From Ceriagrion tenellum (Eukaryota > Arthropoda > Insecta > Odonata > Coenagrionidae), in assembly GCA_963169105.1 (NCBI GenBank), contig OY720636.1, forward strand, positions 148,513,941 through 148,577,940: a DNA stretch of 64,000 bases. Reading direction: 5' to 3'. Position numbers and translations under genes: made by a program. The notes under the pieces are model-generated. The model saw nothing but the letters and a program-made list of their open reading frames with translations. It did no database searches and was not told the origin of the DNA. Positions 24,145 to 33,709 of the stretch are shown in pieces (the first letter of the stretch is position 1; the number at the start of each line of letters is the position of its first letter).

Positions 24145-27100
24145 ATGCCACCAGAAAGAAGACGAGGCCCATACATGCAGTATGTTCATGATGCGAATGT
24201 TCTTGTACCTCGTTCAACAGAGTGGAGAAAGGCAAGATTGAACAGACAGGCTGAGGGTCAAGACATTGTAAGATGAGTCGTTAAAATTCAATGATCCTTC
24301 CTGCCCGACAATCTGATGTGTTTCATTGTTTTGAATTGTTGCAGGAGCAGCAGAACGATCCAAATAACGAGGAATTGCATGGGTCATCTGATGAAGCTGA
24401 TAATGCATCCGGGATTGAATCTAACGATGAAACTATGTCAAGAGCTAGTGGTAGTATTGTTAGTATTTGTAAAGTCCTATATTGTAACATAGCCTGCAGA
24501 TGACTGAAAGAATCGTGGATTAACTAGTAAAAATATCAATGTTTACTTCATATTTACGTTGTGCAGACCAGTAGTACCAGTGACTCTTTAGGAGATGAAG
24601 ATCAGAGGATTTCTGACGAAGATACTCCATTGGATAACGAAAATCATGAGGATGAATACGACAGTGAGAATGGAGACAATATTGAGAATAATGGCTATGC
24701 TGACCAAGAGGGACAGGAGGAGGAACAAAATGGAGCCCTGTATGATGCCAATGCTGTCGTTGATGAGAGGGTAAGATTGAAATTGATAGAGGTTGCAATG
24801 GAAGAAGTGGAAATTCTTTCTAGGTATCGTAATTTCTTATCATATGTTTACTCCCAGTTCTCTCCTCTTCCCTTAAAGCAGACATTCTTACATTTTAATT
24901 AATTCTTCCCTGGTCCCTCGTTCAATCCTAATTATTTGATCCCTTGTGGGACTTTTCCTTTTAATTTCTCCTCCACTGTGTTTTTGATGAATCCTTCGAG
25001 TCTCAGAATGCGCCCAATCCACAATTCACTCCCCTTTGCACCTACAATGCACGCCATGCTTCACATTGAACTTTTTGCTAGCCTCTTCTTCATATCTTTA
25101 TGCTACAGTTCAGAAATTTACTTAATGAAGCAATTTTCAACTTTGTAGATCTAGGGTTAAAATAACTGTCATTGCTCATTACCTGACTTAAACTGACCAT
25201 GCCATCTAAAATGAATATAACACCACGTCTGCTGTTCAAAATAAGTTATGGGGCATACAAATTACAGAGCTAAAACTTGTGCTGTTTTTGTTTTTCCACA
25301 GGATTTCAGAGTGGCTCCACTGTATCAAGGTTGTCCCATTACTGCTGTAGAAAGTGACATACTCATCATGAGCTATATTATTCGTTGGGGCTTTGAAGGG
25401 AAAAGTATTGATGATCTTCTGGAGCTGATTGAATGTCATCTGCCATGTTCTGTCATGGGTTCAAAGTATATGTTTTTGAAGAGATTTCCCATTCCTGATT
25501 CTTCTACTATTAGGGTTACTTGCTCAGAGTGCTTTAACCTGTTGCCTAGAGATTTTGACCATGGCGAGTGTGTAATATGTGATGCCGAACTCAACAAGGA
25601 AAAACTGAGAGATTCAGGTAATTTTTTCATAGAGCTTTCAATTACAGAACAAATCAAAAGTATTGTAGAAAATGAGAAAACATTTTCTCTTTTGAGGAGA
25701 GATTGTGAGGAAGAAGAAAGAAGATGTGGTTGGAGGGAATTTTTATCAAACTCTTAGGGAGAGTGGTGTAATAGGTCCCAATGACCTAACTTTGCAGTGG
25801 AACACAGATGGAGTGTCACCTTTTAAGTCAACCAAAGTCCAAGCATGGCCAATTCAAGCTTGCATAAATGAGTTGCCTTATCATGCACGGAGAGAGAACA
25901 TGATACTTTGTGGTTTGTACTTTGGCAAGGGGAAACCTCATTTTAATTCATTCCTCAAGCCTTTTGTAAATGAGTTAGAATCTCTCCATTCAGTTGGATT
26001 TCAATGTAGATTTCCTGGGGACTTAGCGGGCACTAATGTGAAAGTACACACACCTATGGCATCAGTTGATTCAGTAGCAAGACCATCCCTTCAGAGAATT
26101 ATGCAATTTATTGGATCCTTTGGTTGCTCATTCTGCATTAAAAAAGGCATGGTACTAGATCGAGGAAAAGGAACTACTCGAATATATGCTGGTGACAAAG
26201 GTCCTTCACGCAACATTGTTCAGCACCTTACTGCACTCCGGCAACTAGAGAGGTACAATCAAACACACAGGAGAAAGAAAACTCATGTTGAGGGTGTTAA
26301 AAGAGTCTCAGTATTACTATCTTTGCCTGTTTTTAATATTACATCTTCCTTTGTACCAGATTATATGCACTCTGTGTTAGAGGGTGTGGTGAAGCTATTC
26401 CTCAATCATTGGTTTGACAGTGCATACAGTCAGTCTGAGTGGTACGTGAACAAGCATAAGCGCAGTCTCATTTATGATAGGTTGAAAGCCATTATGCCGC
26501 CAGTTGAGGTGACAAGGGCATCAAGAGGTTTGGATGATTTCAAGTACTTCAAAGCATCAGAATTCTGTAATTTCCTGCTATATTTTTCTGTTCCTTGTTT
26601 AAAAGGTATTCTTCCTGCTAAGTATTTACAACATTGGTTACTATTAGTCTATGGCATCACTATTTACCTAAAGGATAAGTTTTCACATGACGAATCTTTA
26701 AGAGTAAGATCAGCTCTGATAAAATTTTTTGAGGAAATCATGACTCACTATCCAAACTGAATGCACTTGTACACATTCAATATGCATCTACTTCTCCACC
26801 TCCCTCGTGCTGTGTACAATACGGGGCACTCTGGGAAACTTCCACTTTCCCTTATGAATATTTTAATGGTGTTTTGTCAACATTGATATCTGGGACAAGG
26901 TATGTTCCAGAGCATATTTGTTCATCTTACATAAGGTTGCGCCAAGCTCTTTCCTAGGCAGTAGGGTGTTTTCAGATCCAAATCGCTCTTGAGAAAGGGA
27001 AAAAGCTATTCGAATCTCTAATTTCAAAGTATCGGTATAATCAATACTCCCAGCAGTTTGAGCAAAATCTTCGCTTGTTTGGAAGTGGAGACATTCATGA

Positions 27101-27383
27101 AATGTCTCTGATAGAGAGATTATGTGCTCAGCAGCTCCTAGGTGAAAACTATGATATAATTCCTAATGCCCGCTAATACAGGAGGATGATATTTCATGGA
27201 ACTGTTTATCATGCTAGTTATTATGAAGCACTCAAAGTGCATAATAATAGTACTGTTAAGCTCTACAACGGGAGAATATTATTTATTAAATATGTATATC
27301 CTCCTTGTACTAAAAGTGATAACAATGATGAATCTTGTGTCCTTTTGGGAGATGAATTGGATCATCTTAACGAGACCCTTTGA
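24145..27383 (+). pseudogene. tnp2-like transposase of CACTA-like element, spliced, frameshifted
   Basis: Exon 1 24145-24267 (MPPERRRGPYMQYVHDANVL, donor GTAAGA), exon 2 24345-24458 (acidic), exon 3 24567-24770 (very acidic, donor GTAAGA) and exon 4 from 25302 all join in phase 0. Exon 4 holds a Zn-like pair (CSECFN, CVICDAE), then after a +1-type shift near 25710 the core: LQWNTDGVSPFKSTKVQAWP, PYHARRENMILCGLYFG, GCSFCIKKG, FVPDYMHSVLEGVVK and LLLVYGITIYL. The WNTDG-FKS and DYMHxxLEG blocks match the RNase H-like core of tnp2/Transposase_21-type proteins. Another shift near 26760 leads to NGVLSTLISGTRYVPEHICS, and a stop and shift near 27175 precede the last 66 codons. Three or more lesions: the copy is inactive but young enough to read. 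Confidence 0.65.
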
Positions 27384-28189
27384 TATGACAGGGAATTAAA
27401 TTTATCATCAACAGAATTGACTCATTTTTGCTGCAGAACAAATCGTGTGATGTGCGCATTCCCAAGAAACATAATGACAAAATGTGTTGTAATCCTGTAT
27501 GGTAATGCATTGTGTGTTACTCCTCTGGTAAATATGTTTGAAAGAGATTAAGCAAAACACAGTTGTGGTTTGTGATTTCAATGAAATTGTTATGTACAAC
27601 ATGTATCACTAATACCTGTACACTCGGTTCTGTACATATACTATGCATAGTGATGAGTATCTTGTTCACCATTAATCCCAAATTGGTTACAGGGAAAATG
27701 GAAAATGTGCCTGTGTTTATGACAAAATGAGCCAGAATAAAGAATCATAATGAACATCCCATTACCTTAGATTATCATCATTTAACTTTTAACCCTCCTA
27801 AAATGTTAAGAGAAACCATGCATTGCATGATATGAATTTTAGAGCATGATGATTGTTTCTGAACGGTTGTATTGATGGACCATATTCTTACTCAGACTTG
27901 GTCCTATCAGATTTATCCAAAATCTTGTCCATCTCACCTAAAAGTTTATATAGTCCATACATCCCCAAGAAGTGTGGCATGTTCCGGGATGGTCTAATTT
28001 TTAGACCTTGAAGAATGCAGAACCAAGTGTTGTCACCTAATTTGTTAAACTTTGTTAATATTTGTCTTTTTCCCCTATCTGAACTGAAAGCTAAACATGT
28101 CATTTGCCATATGATAACCTACATGGCAATATCTAAAAAACTTATGGAAAAATTTTTGCAAAGAAAAAGGCAAAAATAAGTATAGTTAA

Positions 28190-28712
28190 CTACTTATTTT
28201 TTGCCTTTAAGTAGAGGTTTCTTGAGTAATTACTCAAGTCCCCGAAGGAAGTTTTTAAGTAGAGGTTTCTTGAGTAATTACTCAAGAAACCTCTACTTAA
28301 AGCAAAAAAGACATCAGCAAGGGCAGTAAATAAACAAATTATAATCAACTTTTGGTTAGATACTAAAAGGCAAAAATAACTAAAGAATGATTACTAAAGG
28401 ACCATTCAAGTTAAGGGGCAGAAACTAAACACCATCAAAGGTAATAACTATACAGCTAATAGTCAAGTTTTGAAAACTAAAAGGCAATAGTAACTAAAGA
28501 GTGATTATTAAAGAACTCTTTAGTTTTTGGAGCTGAAACTCAACACTTCCAGTCTCACGAGAAAACTAAAGATTGATAACTAAACAGCTCTTTAGTTATT
28601 GTACCAGAAACTAAACAATCTGAATAGTTTTGGAAAAACTAAAGGCGCTCATCTTTAGTTACTAAAGAAATGCTTTAGTATCTAAAGCTTCTGTATAGTT
28701 CTTTTTTTTTAA
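28190..28712. repeat. Right subterminal repeat cluster of CACTA-like element
   Basis: More than a dozen copies of AACTAAAG, AACTAAAC, CTTTAGTT and TATAGTT in both orientations, mirroring the left cluster. A 48-bp perfect palindrome and a partial copy of it (28207-28239) lie at the outer (transposase) side of the cluster. The block ends at TTAAGGG (28715). Confidence 0.7.
28254..28301. repeat. 48-bp perfect palindrome
   Basis: 24-bp arms with no spacer, centred between 28277 and 28278; the left arm begins TTTAAGTAGAGGTTTC. A second copy of the left arm plus part of the right (TTTAAGTAGAGGTTTC through ATTACTCAAG) stands just upstream at 28207-28239. Could form a cruciform or hairpin; possibly part of the end-recognition region of the transposon. 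Confidence 0.85.
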
Positions 28713-28971
28713 GGGCTGCTATTGATTTGATCAACTTTTATCTGCTGATATTGTTTCTTTTTCTCCAATTTATAGGAACAAGAGAAAGTAAAATTTTGAA
28801 GAAACTTTCAAGTCCTTTACTTCCACGTGCTTTGGCAGTAAGGTACGTAATTTTGAAAACTGGACTCAATGATTTAATTACTTACAATGTTTTTCTTTTC
28901 TTGCATACATAAAAACACGTACTTCACAGCTGTAACAATGTGTATTTTTAAAAAAACATTTATGCTTTCAG

Positions 28972-31225
28972 AATGGTTAAAACTCGCGGAGGTTTGAGTA
29001 GCCAGATGGATGGGAAAGGGAAGGGATTACCAGGCAAAGGGGTCCCAAAAAAAGGGAAGCGGAGTGCGTAAAGCCCCTTTATTGCCCCACCATCCTCTGA
29101 CTCCCAACTCTTCCCACAACCATCCCTTCCAACCTCCCACGTTGATCCCAGTCCATCAACGTTCAAAGAAAGCCGCCAGCCCCCTGACACCCCTTCTCGT
29201 GTCCTGAGTCCACAGCCATCGACCTCCAGGTCACTCCTTCCACCACCGAGAAAGAGAAAAAGGGTGGAAGAAAAGAGTGCCGTTTCTCAAAGGGTGTTGT
29301 CCTCAGAGGAGTTGGTGGAACTTCTGTCCTTGGAGGATGAGGACAGCGAGGATTCTTCCTTCGGGGACACAGAGTGGGGTTCCTTGGAAGACGAAGAAGG
29401 CAGGAAGGTGGGTAATCCCTCAGTTGGCGGGGAAAATATTTCTCCTTCCTCTTCTGGCCCTCTAGGGCGACAGGAAAGACCTCAATCCCCTCCCCTCATG
29501 ACGAGAACTGCAACAAGGACATACACGTGGACGGACAAAAGACCAACCCACCCAGAATTCCCTTTCACTGACACCCCAGGCCTCAAAACACTAGACCCAA
29601 GGTACGATCCCAGGAAATATTTTGACCTGCTCATGACAGATGACATAGTTGACTTGATGGTGACGAAGACAAATATACAAGCAGACATTTTAATTTCTGC
29701 TAATGTATTTCCTAGAGCTAGAATGACAAAATGGAAGCCACTCATCTCGGTGGATTTTTAACATTTTTGGGGGTTCTCTTCCACATGGGCACATTCCCAT
29801 TCCCAAGGTACGATCCCAGGAAATATTTTGACCTGCTCATGACAGATGACATAGTTGACTTGATGGTGACGGAGACAAATATACAAGCAGACATTTTAAT
29901 TTCTGCTAATGTATTTCCTAGAGCTAGAATGACAAAATGGAAGCCACTCATCTCGGTGGATTTTTAACATTTTTGGGGGTTCTCTTCCACATGGGCACAT
30001 GCCCATTGAGTAGAATTTCTGATTATTGGAGTGTAGACCCCCTATTCAATTTTCCTTGCTTTAGGAAATACATTAGCAGGGACAGGTTCGCTGCAATCAT
30101 GCAAGCTCTGCATTTTGCGAGTAATCCTGGTCGTGGTGAGCCGCAACCGTCTGATCGACTGTACAAAATAAGGCCCCTGATTGATATTTTTCATGCAACA
30201 ATGGACGATATTGTGACTCCATCTCAAAGACTGTGCATAGATGAATCCATGGTTCTCTGGAGGGGTCATCTTATCTTTCGTATTTATATGAAAGGTAAGC
30301 GACATAGGTATGGTATCAAAATTTACATGCTCTCTGAACCTTCCCGATTAGTTTTAAGATTTCTCGTTTATACTGGGTCCTCCGAATCTGATGTAGGCAG
30401 ACCGGGACATGTTGACAATGTTGTATGGAAATTGATGGAGGGAAGATTAGATTCTGGGCGATCAATCTTCATGGATATATTTACAACAGTGTTGACTTGG
30501 CTCACCGCTTGCTTGATTGGAGGACCTATTGTACGGGAACTCTTAGATCTAATCGGAAGGGGAATCCACCTCACGTCCTTGCGAAAAAACTAAAACGGGG
30601 GGAGGTAGTGGATGTATTCATTTCCGAAGGAGTCTGCGTGATGAAGTGGAAGGATAAGCGGGATGTACTGATGATCTGCTCAGAATTTGAGGGTGGCCTG
30701 GTCGATGTCCATCGCCGACGAGGAGGTGGTGTCACTTCCAAATCGGAGGCCATTGCTCGGTACAACGAGTCAATGAGTGGCATTAATCTTCACGATTCAA
30801 TGATGTCATATTATCCCATTAAGCGCAAGACTCTGAGATGGTATAAGAAACTGGGTATCCACATACTTCACCTCGTTTTGGTTAATAGCTTTTTCCTCTT
30901 CCTCAAAACCCACCCTGAAATTCCTCTCCATGATTTCCGCCTGTCTATCATTAGAACACTTCTTAGTCCTATCTATTCCGAACCTATTCCTCATTCCTCT
31001 CCCAGCCTAACCTCCAGGTTCCTTGGATTGTCTAAGCATTTTCCGGAGACATATGACATAGACAAAAAAAGAAAACATGTCCCTCAGCGACGATGCACAG
31101 ATCTAGAGGGTTCAGGAACGACACAGCATATTTTTGCCCCGCCTGTGAGGGATGCCCATCTCTTTGTTACAAGCCCTGCTTCATTGAATATCACAAAAAT
31201 ATTCAATGTTAATTTAAGTAGATAA
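28972..31225 (+). pseudogene. piggyBac transposase, several frameshifts and an internal duplication
   Basis: The exon starts after CTTTCAG with the ATG at 28973 (MVKTRGGLSSQMDGKGKG); a slip in an A7 run near 29050 breaks the frame. Next is an acidic N-terminal region (SSEELVELLSLEDEDSED), then the DDE part: RYDPRKYFDLLMTDDIV, FLTFLGVLFHMGT, DYWSVDPLFNFPCFRKYISR, RLCIDESMVLWRGHL (first catalytic Asp), then SIFMD (second Asp). A one-base loss around 30474-30484 shifts the frame to YNSVDLAHRLL, TYCTGTLRSNRKG, MKWKDKRDVLMIC (third Asp region) and SGINLHDSMMSYYP. A 206-bp tandem duplication (29596-30007) lies in the N-terminal half. The C-terminal Cys-rich finger is not evident; the frame ends at 31225. 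Not functional. Confidence 0.85.
29596..30007 (+). repeat. 206-bp tandem duplication in the piggyBac transposase
   Basis: 29596-29801 and 29802-30007 are nearly identical (one visible change is ACGAAGAC versus ACGGAGAC). The unit is not a multiple of three. Both copies carry the same frameshift after KWKPL, where the frame must move from ISVDF-stop to GGFLTFLGVLFHMGT, so that frameshift arose before the duplication. Confidence 0.9.
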
Positions 31226-32272
31226 AGAAATATTGTTAACATGTTTCATGTAAATATTTTTTTGAAATTTAATTGTTTTTAATACATTAGGATATGCATT
31301 ATAACACGGTAAAGAGTTAAATTAATGCAGTTTTGATTTTCAATTTTTAATACAATATTCTCAAAATTTTATTGTGACTTAACCATTAGTGTTTCAATTA
31401 ATATAACATTAACGTAATTTTTTGTGTAATTTTGTAATTTTCTTAATTGTAGGAAATAATGAAAATGTTAACAACACGTATAATGTTATAATGTTATGTT
31501 TAAAAGTTGTACTTATGTTTTGTGCATTATTGATGTGTATGTATAATAATGGTATAAAGAGTAGTCCTTCAGTGTCCTAATTAGAGCATTTTTTATTTTC
31601 AGTGTAAATTATAATATTGCTAAAATTTAATTTTGATGTAAAAATTAGTAGGTATGCATATTGATATAATTCAAATTGGTGTTTTGTGTAATATTGTCCG
31701 TTTCATAAAATACATGTTTTGTTCATGAAAACATTGATATACATTTCTTAGTTATTATGTTTTTCCAACTTCAATTTAGTAGGAATTCATTTTGGAAGGT
31801 AAAGAATGGAGTAACAAAAATATTGGGGAAAATGGAGCTCATGGGAAATGGTGGAGTCACTTAGACATAAGAGCAGGAGGATGGATGGCTGCTTTCAAGA
31901 TGCGGCCGTAAAGTTCATGTGGAAAAAATTTGAATTCTCCATTCCTATTGGTCATAAATTCCCTTCTGCGCCTCAATTTATAATAAATTGACGTGACAGA
32001 TTACAGATAAAACGTCGCAAACTGCAACTAGGAAAAGTCATCGCAAAATGGGCACAGGTATGCAGCCACGCATTACACTACGGCAGTGCCATCCCGTGGC
32101 TGCGGACGACGATCGTCGTCAACATTAAAAATTGCAATACTCAATTTAAAAATTTTTTTTTCGCAACTTTTAATGAATAATCCGTACAGAAGGAGACCAA
32201 AACAATCTAAAACAAAAGAAAAAAATTCAGTCACCGGCCAAACTTAAAAAAGTTACTGCCGCGTTGAAAGTG
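31226..32272. other. piggyBac 3' non-coding region and right end
   Basis: AT-rich sequence after the transposase stop, with the subterminal repeat GGACGACGATCGTCGTC at 32104-32120 and the terminus GCGTTGAAAGTG before TTAA. No gene. The subterminal word recurs inverted at the left end of the element. Confidence 0.55.
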
Positions 32273-32276
32273 TTAA

Positions 32277-32727
32277 TAATAATACTCTATGCATTAATAA
32301 TTGGCCCCTCAAAGGCTTACTACTTACAATTAGAGTTTCAGTTTGGAGCAGAACAAGGGATTGTATGACTGGACAAAGCCCTATTACATCATGTGCCCTA
32401 CTTCCATTAAGAAAAAAAGGCCAGTCATTCTTTCATGCTTTGTCTTCCATGAGTTGAAATGCAAATCCTCTTCTTAACCTTTTTCTATACATATCTGCAT
32501 TCAAAGAAGAATACGCTCCTGTAAAAGTGTTTGAAAGTTAGATGATGCTGGTAAAGAGGTTCATGAGAGTGTTACTTATCATGAGTAATTAAGAGTCACC
32601 AGGAGAATAGATGGAATCACAGGACTCAATGCCTATTTTTTGGGCTATTTGGCTATACCACCATTTTATGTTCTGAGGTCCCCTAATTTTTTCTCGGAGA
32701 TTATGTGCAGATATAAACATGAGAGTC
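32277..32727. other. Unassigned spacer
   Basis: Between the right TTAA of the piggyBac element and the first SINE fragment. No open frame or repeat recognised. Confidence 0.45.
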
Positions 32728-32910
32728 AATTGTGTGAAATTCACAGTGGAAAAAACATTCGCATGGACTGAGAATTCTCCCCAATTCTCCTGAACTCTTA
32801 CCAGTCCAGGGATTGAATGATTTTTCCACTGTGAATTTCACGCAATTGTGTGATCACTAGCAGGTGACTCAGTTGAAGTAACTGCATGGCTAGTTCCGTT
32901 GTTCTTTGAA
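32728..32910. repeat. Two partial SINE copies in inverted orientation
   Basis: 32728-32755 is the inverse of the SINE body start (TTTTTCCACTGTGAATTTCAC on the minus strand). 32815-32910 is a plus-strand copy lacking the tRNA-like head: ATGATTTTTCCACTGTG, then AATTGTGTGATCACTAGC and AACTGCATGGCTAGTT. Both match the fuller copy at 33070-33240. Confidence 0.7.
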
Positions 32911-33069
32911 AACGTCCAAAGTAAACACCTTTGAGTTTAAATTTGGGCTTTACCCTGTGGACTGTGGCACTTAGCGCTCGCATAGTGATACCTCTGGTAT
33001 CATATGCACAGTACCTGTGAGGACAACTTGCTCCTTAAAGCCCCCATGAGATTCACAGCAGAAGAGGAT

Positions 33070-33240
33070 GCCTAGGTAGCGTAATTTGTTAGAGCATTCG
33101 GCACAAAATTGAGGGATCTGGGTTAGATTCCCGGTCTAGGCAAATGATTTTTCCACTGTGAATTTCACACAATTGTGTGATCACTAGTGGATGACTCCGT
33201 TGAAGTAACTGCATGGCTAGTTCTGTGGTTGCATTATGAC
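33070..33240 (+). repeat. tRNA-derived SINE
   Basis: The head reads like a tRNA: 5' GCCTAGG (33070-33076) pairs with TCTAGGC (33135-33141); box A-like TAGCGTAATTTG at 33077-33088 and box B-like GGTTAGATTCC at 33121-33131 (one mismatch to GGTTCGANTCC), 44 bp apart. The anticodon stem does not pair, so it is not a working tRNA. A non-tRNA body follows and is shared with the partial copies at 32728-32910. Such elements are transcribed by RNA polymerase III from the internal boxes and moved by a partner LINE. The 3' end is placed at about 33240 by the limit of shared sequence. Confidence 0.65.
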
Positions 33241-33709
33241 AGTGGCTTTGTAAGCATGACTATCATCTAATGTGCTACAATGTAGACTTGAGGAGTGAAC
33301 ATGGGTCCTTTTCAAATATCCGTGGAGCCAACCGAGTCACCTGCCCTTCCCACAGTGACCCACGTGTGGAATGTTACAAAGAGGTGGTCTTTTGTTTCCA
33401 TTCGCAGACTAAATGGAGAAGAGTGAATGATACTGAGTGCCATTTGCTTTTCCCAAGCGGAGGTGGAAAAACAACCGGACAAGCGTATCCCTATAATTTA
33501 AACTGTGTCCCAGTACCTCAGAGTTAGTGTGAAATCCGTACAAAGGACGGCTGCTAAAGCTGAAGTTAGCGAAAAAGAAAATTCTTGTGATGACAGCCCT
33601 TCTCTAAGGAGAAGGCAATTGGTGCTGGGTCTTTTCCAAAAATTTTTATCGATGATTTCACGCTTGGGGTCTTAAGAACAACGATACATGACTTCTATTT
33701 GAGGAATCT
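33241..33709. other. Spacer, no gene recognised
   Basis: The plus-strand open frame 33270-33527 has no recognisable domain and no supporting splice sites. No repeat ends seen. Confidence 0.4.

Larger units (their letters stand above)
19788..28715. mobile_element. CACTA-like transposon with two divergent spliced genes
   Basis: Ends read CCCTTAAGAAAA on the left and, reverse complemented, CCCTTAAAAAAA on the right. Both sides carry many copies of short words such as AAAACTAAAG, AACTATAG and their complements (19800-20045 and 28190-28712), a subterminal layout typical of CACTA/EnSpm elements, where the accessory protein binds them. The plus-strand gene (24145-27383) is a tnp2-like transposase; a second spliced gene runs the other way (23677-21765). 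The termini are not canonical CACTA, and I could not define the target duplication (only CT agrees), so superfamily is inference from transposase and layout. It is inserted in the 5' intron of the piggyBac element. Confidence 0.6.
18941..32272 (+). mobile_element. piggyBac element, expanded to 13.3 kb by nested insertions
   Basis: Both ends abut TTAA (18937-18940 and 32273-32276), the piggyBac target. The left end reads CACATTCAGATGACG and the right end, reverse complemented, CACTTTCAACGCGG; the start of each fits piggyBac-like termini. A near-palindromic word, GACGACGATCGTCGTC, lies at the left end (18951-18965) and near the right end (32104-32120) as a subterminal inverted repeat. The transposase gene is at 28972-31225 with a probable untranslated first exon ending at 19124 (GTAAGT). 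The intron between holds an 8.9-kb CACTA-like insertion. Without insertions the element would be about 4.4 kb. Confidence 0.7.

Noticed and set aside
32125..32128. An inner right end for the piggyBac element at this TTAA
   Set aside because: The outer end at 32272 has a better piggyBac-like start (CACTTTCAACGCGG). The inner one remains possible and is noted in the findings.
33070..33142. A functional tRNA gene
   Set aside because: The anticodon stem does not pair and the same 3' body recurs in nearby fragments, which is the pattern of a SINE.
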